Shown: positions 1 through 8,144 of the stretch, piece by piece
Layout: each line of letters starts with the position of its first letter
How positions within the stretch are numbered: position 1 is the first letter of the stretch
Source: Sporosarcina oncorhynchi
GTDB taxonomy: Bacteria > Bacillota > Bacilli > Bacillales_A > Planococcaceae
NCBI RefSeq assembly: GCF_033304615.1
Contig: NZ_CP129118.1
Span: forward strand, 1,112,001 to 1,176,000
Reading direction: 5' to 3'
Length of the DNA stretch: 64,000 nucleotides
Made by a program: the position numbers and the translations under genes
Notes under the pieces: model-generated
Told to the model about the DNA's origin: nothing
The model's input: only the letters and a program-made list of their open reading frames with translations
Database searches by the model: none

Positions 1-29
1 TTAATGAAACTCTGAACAGGAGGATTCAA

Positions 30-419
30 ATGGCTGAAGACAATGTAATTCCGCCGTACAATGACTTGATTGGGGATATCCTAAAAAGTCATACAAAAGA
101 TGGTGGTATGGATAACTTGAAAGGTCAGGGAAAGCCTTTGCCGAAAGATTATTTTTCGGGTGACACATACCAACGCTTTCAAAAGATCGCCAATGATGCA
201 GGATATAAACCGCACTGGTTGAAACTGCAGCATGAAATAAAGGAGCAATTGCATACGATCTCAGTCCAGAAAGCGCAAAACCAATCATCGGATCTACTAC
301 ATCTCATTGATGCTGTGAATGAAAAGATCAATGAACATAATAAGCATTGCCCGCCACCGATGCTTAAAGGAAGAGTAACATTGGATTCCATTGAACGGGC
401 AAAAAAACTGTGGACATGA
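30..419 (+). CDS. DnaJ-homologue-domain (DUF1992) protein
   Basis: A 129-residue cytosolic protein without signal peptide or membrane segment. The N-terminal half (about residues 10-75) has the DUF1992 / DnaJ-homologue subfamily C member 28 pattern: a helix with DLIGDIL, then a conserved GKGKPLP-like turn (here GQGKPLPKDYF), then a helical segment. The J-domain HPD motif is absent, so co-chaperone activity should not be assumed; the family's molecular role is unknown. The start is the ATG behind CAGGAGG at 17-23. It lies 12 bases before the NagZ-like gene and is probably cotranscribed with it. Confidence 0.8.
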   Translation: MAEDNVIPPYNDLIGDILKSHTKDGGMDNLKGQGKPLPKDYFSGDTYQRFQKIANDAGYKPHWLKLQHEIKEQLHTISVQKAQNQSSDLLHLIDAVNEKINEHNKHCPPPMLKGRVTLDSIERAKKLWT

Positions 420-431
420 GGAGGAGTAGAA

Positions 432-1667
432 ATGAATGCGATGAAACCTATATTTTGGCTCATCGTATTTTCGATTTTTTTCTTAACAGGATGTGCACAA
501 ATGGAAACTGTGGATGATCAAGCGGAGTCTCTTTCGTTCAGAGAAAGAGCACAAATTAACAATAACATTGAAATGGTCTATTCTCCGATAGAAGAACAGC
601 TCGCACAGATGACAGTTGAAGAGAAAATCGGTCAATTGCTTATTGTAGGAATGGAAGGGACGACGTATGGTGATCAGTTGGATAAGCTGATCAGACAGCA
701 TCACGTTGGCGGTATCATCTTGCTCGGTAAGAACATTTCTACAGCAGATCAAATTGTTGGACTGCTCAATCATGCAAAAACTGCAAACAAGGAATATGGC
801 ATTCCGTTATTCCTCTCGGTTGACGAAGAAGGCGGTCGTGTTTCCCGTTTACCAACAGGTCTGAAAAAATCACCTTCCGCAGCTAAAGTAGGTAATAAAA
901 ATGATGAAACACTTGCTTATGACAGTGGTGTCTATCTGGGCGAGCTCCTTAATGCGTTCGGCTACAACATGAATTACGCACCTGTGTTGGATGTGAATAG
1001 CAATACACAAAATCCTGTTATCGGAGACCGCTCCTACTCTGCAGATCCAGCTCAGGTTACAGAAGTCGCACTCGCTGTCAGACGTGGAATGATTGATCAA
1101 CAGATTATTTCAGTAGTCAAGCACTTTCCCGGTCACGGGGATACTCATACCGATTCCCATAAGGCATTACCGGTAATCAATAAAAGTCTCGAAGAACTGC
1201 AAAAAACAGAACTGATTCCATTTCGGCAGGCGATAGCAGATCATGTAGACGTGATTATGGTCGCTCATATTCTATTTCCAACGCTCGACCCCACAAATCC
1301 CTCATCCTTGTCAAAACGAATTATCGATGGGTTGCTAAGGAACGAAATGGGCTATGACGGGGTCGTCATAACAGATGATTTAACAATGGGTGCAATCATA
1401 AATGATTACACAGTAGCTGAAGCTGCCCTTAAATCATTTTTAGCTGGAAGTGATTTACTGCTGATCGTTGGGGATTACAAAAATCAGATTGAAACGGTTG
1501 AGAAACTCGATGCGGCAGTGGCAACTGGCACTATTACCGAAGAGCGGCTTAACGAAAGTGTACGACGTATTTTACAGTTGAAAGCACGTTATGGGTTGGA
1601 AGACAATGTAAAAGGGGAATTTGATGTTAATGTAATGAATAAGAGATTTAAAGAACTGATTCGCTAA
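432..1667 (+). CDS. nagZ: beta-N-acetylhexosaminidase, NagZ-type GH3 lipoprotein
   Basis: Glycoside hydrolase family 3 enzyme expected to release N-acetylglucosamine from muropeptides outside the membrane. The protein has 411 residues: a short signal peptide with lipobox LTGC (Cys21), so it is probably lipid-anchored, followed by a single (beta/alpha)8 GH3 domain. Diagnostic motifs are the K-H-F-P-G-H-G-D loop near residues 229-236, which carries the His-Asp catalytic pair of NagZ, and VITDDLTMGA near residue 312, around the nucleophile Asp. It lacks the long C-terminal domain of Bacillus subtilis NagZ (about 640 residues). GAGGAG at 420-425 is its ribosome site; a second in-frame ATG three codons on is possible. 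Confidence 0.9.
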   Translation: MNAMKPIFWLIVFSIFFLTGCAQMETVDDQAESLSFRERAQINNNIEMVYSPIEEQLAQMTVEEKIGQLLIVGMEGTTYGDQLDKLIRQHHVGGIILLGKNISTADQIVGLLNHAKTANKEYGIPLFLSVDEEGGRVSRLPTGLKKSPSAAKVGNKNDETLAYDSGVYLGELLNAFGYNMNYAPVLDVNSNTQNPVIGDRSYSADPAQVTEVALAVRRGMIDQQIISVVKHFPGHGDTHTDSHKALPVINKSLEELQKTELIPFRQAIADHVDVIMVAHILFPTLDPTNPSSLSKRIIDGLLRNEMGYDGVVITDDLTMGAIINDYTVAEAALKSFLAGSDLLLIVGDYKNQIETVEKLDAAVATGTITEERLNESVRRILQLKARYGLEDNVKGEFDVNVMNKRFKELIR

Positions 1668-1730
1668 AAATGAAACTTCCTTTCTATTCATCCGTATATT
1701 ATAGTAAGGATATGGAAGGAGGTTATACAT

Positions 1731-2042
1731 ATGGAAAACAACAATATGGGATTGAAGATTCTAGTTCACGCAAGCGCATTTTTTGCACCTTTTTTAGTAC
1801 CATTCATTCTTTATCTGGTCATTGACGATTCTGAGGTTAAAAGATTGTCCATACAGGCATTATTATTCCAATTAATTATGGGTGCTTTGATTTTTATTTC
1901 AGCGATTCTAGTTATCGTACTCATTGGTATTCCAATGCTTATCGGATTCGGTTTAATGACAATAATTGTTCCGATTATCGGTATTGTAAAGACTTTGCAA
2001 GGCGAAACATACAATTATCCTATCGTCAAAAGATGGTTCTGA
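1731..2042 (+). CDS. DUF4870 small membrane protein
   Basis: A 103-residue integral membrane protein with three hydrophobic segments (about residues 8-28, 42-66 and 68-88). The pattern H-A-S-A-F near the start, a middle helix of I/L/V, and the tail G-E-x-Y-x-Y-P, is typical of DUF4870 / Tic20-like proteins. Its function is unknown. The start ATG follows GGAAGGAGG closely. It is followed by a strong terminator, so it is the last gene of its unit. Confidence 0.75.
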   Translation: MENNNMGLKILVHASAFFAPFLVPFILYLVIDDSEVKRLSIQALLFQLIMGALIFISAILVIVLIGIPMLIGFGLMTIIVPIIGIVKTLQGETYNYPIVKRWF

Positions 2043-2051
2043 TAGGACTGG

Positions 2052-2085
2052 CCCTCTTTCCGCGTAAGCGGGAAGGGGGTTTTTC
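2052..2085 (+). terminator. intrinsic terminator after DUF4870 gene
   Basis: A 12-bp stem (CCCTCTTTCCGC paired with GCGGGAAGGGGG, with G-T pairs), a GTAA loop and a run of T. Confidence 0.85.
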
Positions 2086-2181
2086 GATTTAGTTGAAACC
2101 ATTCATGTTCTTCTCTCGATTTGTATATGTTGGATTAAGCAGTTTTTCCTCGACTGACTTATGAAACGGAAGGAGAGAGCC

Positions 2182-3393
2182 ATGAAGTTTAAAATCAATC
2201 TGGTCACACAAATCTTTATCGCATTTGTTTTAGCGATCATTCTTGGAAGTGTGTTCGGCAGTTCTATCGACTTTCTTAAACCGTTCGGGGACTTATTTTT
2301 AAGATTGATCAAATTCATTATTGCTCCATTGATTTTATCCACACTAGTTGTAGGAGTTGCCAGCACGACAGATCCGAAGCAGTTAGGTAGAATCGGTTTT
2401 AAGACAATCGGCTATTATTTAGTTACCACTGCTTTAGCCATCGTAATTGGACTTTCTGTTGCGTTCATCATATCCCCTGGAAAAGGTCTATCTGTCTCAT
2501 CAGACGGTTTGGTAGCACCTGAAATTGCGACACAAGAACCACAAAGCCCGATTACGACATTATTGAATATCGTTCCCGATAATCCATTTACATCATTGGC
2601 AAATGGAAGTATATTGCAAATTATTTTCTTCGCTTTGTTCCTTGGTTTGGCAATCACATTAGTTGGTGAAAAAGCGAAGCCAGTCTATGCGTTTTTTGAA
2701 GGATTTGCGGAAGTGATGTATAAAATAACGGGCATTGTCATGAAAGTGGCACCAATCGGTGTTCTCGGATTGTTGGCGCCTGTTGTTGGTCAATATGGGC
2801 CAGCGGTGTTGCTGCCGTTGCTGAAAGTCATATTGGCGGTTTATATAGCCTGTCTATTACATGCACTCATCGTTTACTCAACGGCAGTCAAGACATTTGC
2901 GAATATGAGTCCGAAGAAATTCTTTACAGGCATTTCCCCTGCTGCACTCGTTGCATTCAGTACGGCTAGCAGTGCCGGTACATTGCCGATGACAATTAAA
3001 AATACAAATGAAAATCTAGGTGTGCCTAAAAAGATCACAAGTTTTGTACTTCCGTTAGGCGCAACAATCAATATGGATGGAACAGCGATCTACCAAGGTG
3101 TTGCAGTTATCTTTATCGCCCAATTTTATAGCTTGGAACTGTCATTTATGCAACTGCTGACTGTCGTCCTCATTACAATACTTGCTTCAATCGGAACAGC
3201 AGGTGTCCCTGGAGCTGGAATGATTATGCTGGCGATGGTGCTCACTTCGGTGAATATGCCATTAGAGGGGATTGCGTTAATTGCAGGAATCGACCGTGTT
3301 CTTGATATGATGCGCACATCTGTCAACGTAGTCGGTGATGCATCTGCAGCGGTGGTCGTTGCGGGAACTGAAAAAGCATCTGATTACAAATGA
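2182..3393 (+). CDS. dicarboxylate/amino acid:cation symporter (DAACS)
   Basis: Sodium- or proton-coupled symporter of the glutamate/aspartate/C4-dicarboxylate family in the cytoplasmic membrane, 403 residues, full length. Family signatures in order are a serine-rich re-entrant loop (TASSAGTLP), NMDGTAIYQG in TM7, the second hairpin GVPGAGMI, and TM8 residues D-R-x-x-D-M-x-R-T-x-x-N-V, which bind substrate and cation. The ATG at 2182 is preferred over one at 2161 because GGAAGGAGAG lies directly upstream of it. The substrate (glutamate, aspartate or succinate) cannot be told from the sequence. Confidence 0.9.
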   Translation: MKFKINLVTQIFIAFVLAIILGSVFGSSIDFLKPFGDLFLRLIKFIIAPLILSTLVVGVASTTDPKQLGRIGFKTIGYYLVTTALAIVIGLSVAFIISPGKGLSVSSDGLVAPEIATQEPQSPITTLLNIVPDNPFTSLANGSILQIIFFALFLGLAITLVGEKAKPVYAFFEGFAEVMYKITGIVMKVAPIGVLGLLAPVVGQYGPAVLLPLLKVILAVYIACLLHALIVYSTAVKTFANMSPKKFFTGISPAALVAFSTASSAGTLPMTIKNTNENLGVPKKITSFVLPLGATINMDGTAIYQGVAVIFIAQFYSLELSFMQLLTVVLITILASIGTAGVPGAGMIMLAMVLTSVNMPLEGIALIAGIDRVLDMMRTSVNVVGDASAAVVVAGTEKASDYK

Positions 3394-3397
3394 AAAA

Positions 3398-3427
3398 AAC
3401 CGGATCCGACAAGGATTCGGTTTTTTG
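3398..3427 (+). terminator. intrinsic terminator after DAACS gene
   Basis: AACCGGATCC, five-base loop, GGATTCGGTT with one G-T pair, followed by T6. Confidence 0.85.
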
Positions 3428-3440
3428 TTAATTTAAGTAG

Positions 3441-3674
3441 TTAACGTTTCAAGCGTTCTTCGATTTCATTTACAACATCAGTGACAGAATTGCCATGTAT
3501 GCTGACGACCGGAAAATCAAATTGATCGATATTGACGTCACTAATTGCTCGAACGACTCCCATGTCATAGCCTTTGACTGTCTCATCACTTTCAAACATC
3601 TTCACTTCATGACCTTTTTCTTCTAAAGCCACTTTCACATCATCAAATGGATTTTCTACTGCAATCTTAGCCAT
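3441..3674 (-). CDS. ykuS: YkuS-family (UPF0180) protein
   Basis: A 77-residue soluble protein recognised as UPF0180/YkuS by overall length and the pattern M-A-K-I-A-V-E near the N-terminus, an alpha-helical middle, and G-Y-D-x-x-V-V near residue 34. Its biochemical role is unknown. A strong ribosome site (GCGGAGGTG) precedes the ATG. A near-consensus sigma-B promoter lies about 50 bases upstream (3725-3749), so general stress control is inferred. Confidence 0.85.
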   Translation of the reverse strand: MAKIAVENPFDDVKVALEEKGHEVKMFESDETVKGYDMGVVRAISDVNIDQFDFPVVSIHGNSVTDVVNEIEERLKR

Positions 3675-3724
3675 TTAAAACACCTCCGCTTTTTTTGAAA
3701 AATGTTCGGGTCTGTATTTGTTTG

Positions 3725-3749
3725 ATTCCCTTTCATGAGTTAGTTAAAC
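3725..3749 (-). promoter_or_regulatory. candidate sigma-B promoter of ykuS
   Basis: On the minus strand GTTTAA is followed after 13 bases by GGGAAT. The known Bacillus sigma-B consensus is GTTTAA, 12-14 bases, GGGWAW, so both boxes match. The predicted start near 3717 gives a leader of about 43 bases that contains the ykuS ribosome site. Confidence 0.7.
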
Positions 3750-3802
3750 ATAGCAGACTTGATGATCTGTCTTCTCATCTAGCGTCTAATTAATGGCTGG
3801 CA

Positions 3803-4183
3803 TCAATCGGTTTTCGAAGTACTTAGGTCTTTGTGATCTTTCGATTTTTTGAAGGCAATATACGAATCGATAATTGTTGAAGTAATGGATAGAAGACACG
3901 CGGCTATAATGATGAGGAAAACTTGATGAGCTATGTCTTCGGGTGAACGGTTGAAGATTTGTGCGAGCAGATTTGAAAGGAAAGGGTGGATAATCATTGG
4001 ATTAAGTAATAGAAGTGTAATTAAAATGACCCAAAACAAATTGATGATCAAATTACCAATCGCTAATTTCTTTGTCCAAAATTCGGTAGTCGATTTATAG
4101 GAGGAGAAAACGATTTCCAATGTCAGCAAAAGTAGTGTAGCAGGAAGCAAAGCCATTACGGATATAGTTCCAAATAGCATCAT
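3803..4183 (-). CDS. hypothetical membrane protein
   Basis: No family recognised. The product is about 126 residues with three hydrophobic segments (approximately residues 3-23, 44-65 and 87-110) and a lysine/serine/aspartate-rich hydrophilic tail (KKSKDHKDLSTSKTD). The frame is open further upstream to a TTG at 4219, but that codon would overlap the predicted sigma-B -10 element. The ATG at 4183, with GGAAAGG at 4196-4202, is therefore the better start. It may be a small stress-induced membrane protein; this is inferred only from the promoter and from ykuS downstream on the same strand. Confidence 0.6.
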   Translation of the reverse strand: MMLFGTISVMALLPATLLLLTLEIVFSSYKSTTEFWTKKLAIGNLIINLFWVILITLLLLNPMIIHPFLSNLLAQIFNRSPEDIAHQVFLIIIAACLLSITSTIIDSYIAFKKSKDHKDLSTSKTD

Positions 4184-4220
4184 GATGGAGTCAATCCTTT
4201 CCGAAGGTGGTATAGACAAT

Positions 4221-4245
4221 CTACCCGAATTACCGGATTTTGAAC
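4221..4245 (-). promoter_or_regulatory. candidate sigma-B promoter of the 126-aa membrane protein
   Basis: The minus strand reads GTTCAA, 13 bases, GGGTAG: one mismatch in each box against GTTTAA/GGGTAT. The predicted transcript start near 4213 leaves a leader of about 30 bases before the ATG at 4183. Confidence 0.45.
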
Positions 4246-4291
4246 ATCTGCAAAAGAATTTTCGGTATACTGGATTTATCGTGAAATTTTA

Positions 4292-5533
4292 GTGAAAAGT
4301 GTGGGGATTCATTTGTCAGAAAAGAAACAGATTCAAGATTTATCAAGTCCGGTCTACCCGATCATGTTTGCGATTGGTGCGACTCACTTGCTGAATGATA
4401 CGTTGCAAGCAGTTATTCCCGCGATGTTTCCCGTTTTAGAGCAAGAAAGAGGGTTGACGTTTACACAACTCGGTTTCATCTTTTTCGCATTGAATATGGT
4501 CGCATCCGTCCTTCAACCGGTCGTTGGTTATATTAGCGACCGCAAGCCAATGCCAAATGCACTTCCGATCGGGATGACCTGTTCCCTTATAGGGATAGCT
4601 GGTCTGGCGATTGCCCCAAGTTATTGGCTAATTTTGCTGTCTGTCATTATACTCGGATTCGGTTCGGCAATTTTTCATCCTGAAGGTTCCCGTGTTTCAT
4701 TCCTAGCGGCTGGGTCAAAGCGTGGGTTGTCTCAATCCATCTATCAGGTGGGGGGCAATACAGGGCAAGCTTTAGCTCCGCTTATCAGTGCATTCGTTTT
4801 AGTTCCGCTCGGTCAGATTGGAGCCGCATTTTTTGTACTTGTGGCGGCGCTTGGTATTTTCATCTTGTCGAAAATATCCGCTTGGTATAAAAGACAGTTG
4901 GAACTTGAGAAGCAGAATAACCGCAAGAAGGTCATCCTTTCTTCTATTGGAGAGTTGACGAAAAAACAAATAGGAACTGCGTTAACCCTGTTGCTCGTCG
5001 TCATTTTTGCGCGTTCATTTTACGTGACGAATGTCACAAGCTTTTACGTCTTTTATTTGATGGATGAATACGAATTGAAAATTGCAGAAGGACAACTTTA
5101 CATATTCCTGTTCATGGCTCTTGGCGCGGCAGGAACATTTTTTGGAGGCCCGATTGCGGATCGTATCGGGCGGAAGAACGTGATTGTACTATCCTTATTG
5201 GTCCCGTTGCCACTATGTCTTCTATTGCCGCATGTTCCTTTGTGGAGCATCGGCGTGTTATTAGTGGTGATTGGTTTCTTCATCATGCTGAGTTTCTCGG
5301 TGACCGTTACGTATGCACAGGAGTTAGTTCCTAGTAAAATCGGGACGATGGCTGGTCTGACAGTTGGTCTTGCATTTGGTATGGGAGCGATTGGCGCAGT
5401 TGCCTTCGGTAAGCTGATGGACACGATTGGTATTTTTCCGACGATGGTCATTGCATCATTCCTACCTTTCATCGGTCTCGTCGGGTTAGCACTGCCAAAG
5501 GATCAGAAAATGGCGATGCCTGAAAAAAAGTGA
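4292..5533 (+). CDS. MFS efflux transporter, fosmidomycin-resistance (Fsr) type
   Basis: Major facilitator protein of 413 residues with about 12 transmembrane segments. The segment H-L-L-N-D-T in TM1, F-H-P-E-G-S-R after TM4 and Q-V-G-G-N-T-G-Q-A in TM5 are hallmarks of the Fsr/YfnC-like drug efflux group. The second half starts near residue 230 and includes the loop motif DRIGRKN. The GTG at 4292 has no clear ribosome site; a TTG at 4313 behind GTGGGGAT is an alternative start 7 codons later. A terminator follows immediately, so it is probably monocistronic. Confidence 0.85.
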   Translation: MKSVGIHLSEKKQIQDLSSPVYPIMFAIGATHLLNDTLQAVIPAMFPVLEQERGLTFTQLGFIFFALNMVASVLQPVVGYISDRKPMPNALPIGMTCSLIGIAGLAIAPSYWLILLSVIILGFGSAIFHPEGSRVSFLAAGSKRGLSQSIYQVGGNTGQALAPLISAFVLVPLGQIGAAFFVLVAALGIFILSKISAWYKRQLELEKQNNRKKVILSSIGELTKKQIGTALTLLLVVIFARSFYVTNVTSFYVFYLMDEYELKIAEGQLYIFLFMALGAAGTFFGGPIADRIGRKNVIVLSLLVPLPLCLLLPHVPLWSIGVLLVVIGFFIMLSFSVTVTYAQELVPSKIGTMAGLTVGLAFGMGAIGAVAFGKLMDTIGIFPTMVIASFLPFIGLVGLALPKDQKMAMPEKK

Positions 5534-5539
5534 AGTACT

Positions 5540-5577
5540 GGCTATCCCTTGCATTTATAAGGGGATGGCCGTTTTTG
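5540..5577 (+). terminator. intrinsic terminator after MFS gene
   Basis: GGCTATCCCTT and AAGGGGATGGCC pair around a short AT loop, followed by GTTTTTG. Confidence 0.75.
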
Positions 5578-5655
5578 CTTTTTCGATTCCTTTGTTTCAT
5601 AAACTGTAAAATCGCATGACAGATATGACTTCGTTGAAGAAGTTATATTGAACCT

Positions 5656-5680
5656 GATTAAAAAATCTGTTTTAGGGTAT
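5656..5680 (+). promoter_or_regulatory. candidate sigma-B promoter of BCCT gene
   Basis: GATTAA, 13 bases, GGGTAT: one mismatch in the -35 and a perfect -10 against the sigma-B consensus. Bacillus subtilis opuD, also a BCCT transporter, is known to be partly sigma-B dependent. Confidence 0.6.
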
Positions 5681-5721
5681 GTAGCTAAGTATGTAAATAT
5701 ATAATGGGAGTCGATTACGTT

Positions 5722-7281
5722 TTGGACAGAAAGTTTTGGAAGAATCCTGTATTTTTAGTATCATCTATCATTATTTTAATACTCGTCGTCATTGGAGCTT
5801 TATTCAGTGAACCCTTCGGTGCTGTTGCCGATCGATTATATACGTTCACAACAGTAAAATTCGGTTGGTTTTATTTATTGACCGTCTTCGTCCTTATTGT
5901 ATTTCTTATTGGTCTTTCCATCAGTAAATTTGGTGCTATACGTCTCGGAGGAGATGATGAGCGTCCCGAATATCCCTTCTTCACCTGGATTGGAATGTTA
6001 TTCTCTGCAGGTTTTGGAGTTGGGCTCGTCTTCTGGGGTGTTGCGGAACCGATGAGTCACTATTTCACTTCACCGATGGCGGGAGTCGAAGCTCAATCTG
6101 AAAACGCAGCGCGTGTTGCTATGGGCTATTCGTTTTTCCATTGGGGCATCTCGCAATGGGCGATTTTTGGAATGGTCGGCTTGATTATCGGATTTCTACA
6201 GTTCAGAAAAAAGAAAGACGGTCTTATATCTACTGCGCTTGAACCTCTAGTAGGTTCGAATAAAGTACTTAAAACTGGAATCGATTCTTTTGCTGTCATT
6301 GCAACTGTAATGGGGATTGCAACTTCACTCGGTATGGGTGTCTTGCAGATGAGTGGTGGACTTGAATATGTCTTTGATTTTAAGGCATCCTTTACTACAC
6401 AGATGGTCATCATCGCAGTACTGTTTGTATCCTATATGCTTTCTGCTTCTACCGGATTGAGTAAAGGAATAGCATACTTAGGGAACTTCAACTTGGGTAT
6501 GGCGATAACTTTATTAATCTACTTCTTTATTGTCGGACCGAAAGTATTCATTCTTGAAAGTTTCACGTTAGCAATTGGCGATTATATTAATAATTTCATC
6601 ACTTATAGTTTGCGTCTTCAGCCGTACAAAGGTGGTTCATGGGTAAGGGATTGGACAATTTTCTATTGGGCTTGGACAATTGCCTGGTCTCCGTTTGTCG
6701 GAGCCTTTGTGGCAAGGGTCTCTAAAGGTAGGACAATTCGTGAATTCATCGCGGGTGTAATGGTCATTCCTCCTGTATTCGCGTGTATGTGGATTGCCAC
6801 ACTTGGTGGAACTGCACTATACAGTGATTTGAAAAATGGTACGAATATTGCCAGCGCAGTTGACGCCGATGTGACATCTGCGATTTTTGAAACGCTCAAA
6901 CATTTGCCGTTGACTGGGCTAATGTCCGTGTTATCAATCATTTTAATCTTTACATTCCTTATTACTTCCGCGGATTCAGCGACATATATATTGGCGAGTA
7001 TGACAACAAAGGGAAGTCTTTTCCCACCACTGATCGTAAAACTGACTTGGGGTTTTCTCATGTCAGCAATTGCTGCAGTTTTGCTTTATGCAGGCGGTTT
7101 AGAGGCGTTGCAGTCCGCTTCATTAGTATCTGCACTGCCATTTACATTATTCCTCATATTGCTTATGTTCTCGTTCGGGAAATTGTTAAGTAAGGAACCG
7201 ATTACTGTCAGACCGCGCGATATTAGTCGGTTTGAAAATATCGAAAAGGAAGTCAAGAAAAAGAAAACGAAAAAGAAATAA
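5722..7281 (+). CDS. BCCT-family betaine/choline/carnitine transporter (OpuD/BetL-like)
   Basis: Sodium-coupled uptake of a quaternary-ammonium compatible solute, in the cytoplasmic membrane. The product is about 519 residues with 12 transmembrane segments. BCCT signatures are FSAGFGVGLVFWGVAEP in TM3, GMGVLQ in the unwound helix, and the Trp-rich TM8 stretch W-T-I-F-Y-W-A-W-T-I-A-W-S-P-F that forms the aromatic box. The C-terminal tail is short and lysine-rich (EKEVKKKKTKKK), as in osmosensing members. An upstream ATG at 5704 lacks a ribosome site and would leave a leader of about 17 bases from the sigma-B start; the TTG at 5722 follows GGGAG at 5706-5710 and is preferred. Confidence 0.88.
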   Translation: MDRKFWKNPVFLVSSIIILILVVIGALFSEPFGAVADRLYTFTTVKFGWFYLLTVFVLIVFLIGLSISKFGAIRLGGDDERPEYPFFTWIGMLFSAGFGVGLVFWGVAEPMSHYFTSPMAGVEAQSENAARVAMGYSFFHWGISQWAIFGMVGLIIGFLQFRKKKDGLISTALEPLVGSNKVLKTGIDSFAVIATVMGIATSLGMGVLQMSGGLEYVFDFKASFTTQMVIIAVLFVSYMLSASTGLSKGIAYLGNFNLGMAITLLIYFFIVGPKVFILESFTLAIGDYINNFITYSLRLQPYKGGSWVRDWTIFYWAWTIAWSPFVGAFVARVSKGRTIREFIAGVMVIPPVFACMWIATLGGTALYSDLKNGTNIASAVDADVTSAIFETLKHLPLTGLMSVLSIILIFTFLITSADSATYILASMTTKGSLFPPLIVKLTWGFLMSAIAAVLLYAGGLEALQSASLVSALPFTLFLILLMFSFGKLLSKEPITVRPRDISRFENIEKEVKKKKTKKK

Positions 7282-7290
7282 TAAAAGAGA

Positions 7291-7332
7291 AGTCAATTCC
7301 TCCAGAGAACTGAGGAATTGGCTTCACTTTTT
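7291..7332. terminator. bidirectional terminator
   Basis: AGTCAATTCCTC pairs with GAGGAATTGGCT; T-rich on the plus side and A-rich before the stem, so it can serve the converging BCCT and phosphatase genes. Confidence 0.8.
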
Positions 7333-8052
7333 TTACTGTTTAGAGTTGCGGACAGCATATACTTTTCTGTCGGGCAACTCGAGGCAATTGAGCTGCCCGC
7401 CATAGACTGCGGCCCCGTCAATTCCAATAATATTGTTATTCCCGAAAAATACAGTATGATTCTTGTCATCCTTATGTAAGTTCTTGCTCGGTGTATGCCC
7501 GAAAATGACCGTTTTTTCTCCAGCATAGCCGTTATGAAAAATGTCTCGTATCCAAATGAGTTCATACGGGTCCGTTTCTACAATTTCTTTCTCGGGATGA
7601 ACGCCCGCATGCACGAAAATCGTATCCTCCCATTCAATGTAGTAATCCAGTTGTTCTATGAAAGCAAGGTGTCGATCTAACGTATCTGAATGTAGCTCAG
7701 GTTTTATGAAAGGGTCCTCTTCATTGACGATAAACTCTTTTGAAGTGAATCCATAGCTTTCGAGTGTTTTGTCTCCGCCATTGCGGCCTGTCCAATTCCT
7801 CCAAGCTCTTTCTTCACCTAAAATAAGTGATTTTACCATCATATCCTCATGATTACCTTTTAGGACAAGCGCACCGTCTTTTTTTAGTTGAATGACTTTC
7901 TCAAGGACTTCTTTGGAATTCGGTCCGCGATCAATATAATCGCCCAATAAAATCAATTGGTCTTTTTCTGGACTATATTCGATTACTTGCAACAGCTCCT
8001 CGAATAATTTCAGTTCTCCATGGATATCACTAATGACTAACGTTCGTTGCAT
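7333..8052 (-). CDS. calcineurin-like metallophosphoesterase (PrpE/ApaH-like)
   Basis: A soluble protein of 239 residues with the complete di-metal phosphatase signature of the PPP/ApaH superfamily: SDIHGE near the start, LLGDYIDRGPNS (about residues 35-46), KGNHEDMM (about 65-72), and later HAG and FGHTPS histidines. Likely substrates are diadenosine tetraphosphate or a phosphoprotein; the sequence does not decide. An in-frame GTG three codons upstream exists, but the ATG at 8052 stands at good distance behind AAAGGGTG. Confidence 0.85.
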   Translation of the reverse strand: MQRTLVISDIHGELKLFEELLQVIEYSPEKDQLILLGDYIDRGPNSKEVLEKVIQLKKDGALVLKGNHEDMMVKSLILGEERAWRNWTGRNGGDKTLESYGFTSKEFIVNEEDPFIKPELHSDTLDRHLAFIEQLDYYIEWEDTIFVHAGVHPEKEIVETDPYELIWIRDIFHNGYAGEKTVIFGHTPSKNLHKDDKNHTVFFGNNNIIGIDGAAVYGGQLNCLELPDRKVYAVRNSKQ

Positions 8053-8144
8053 TATTTTCACCCTTTCTTGCTGACTACTATGATTCTACCGCATATACAT
8101 GATACGATTAAGTGAATAGTCTCGACAAATGGAGGATGATGATC

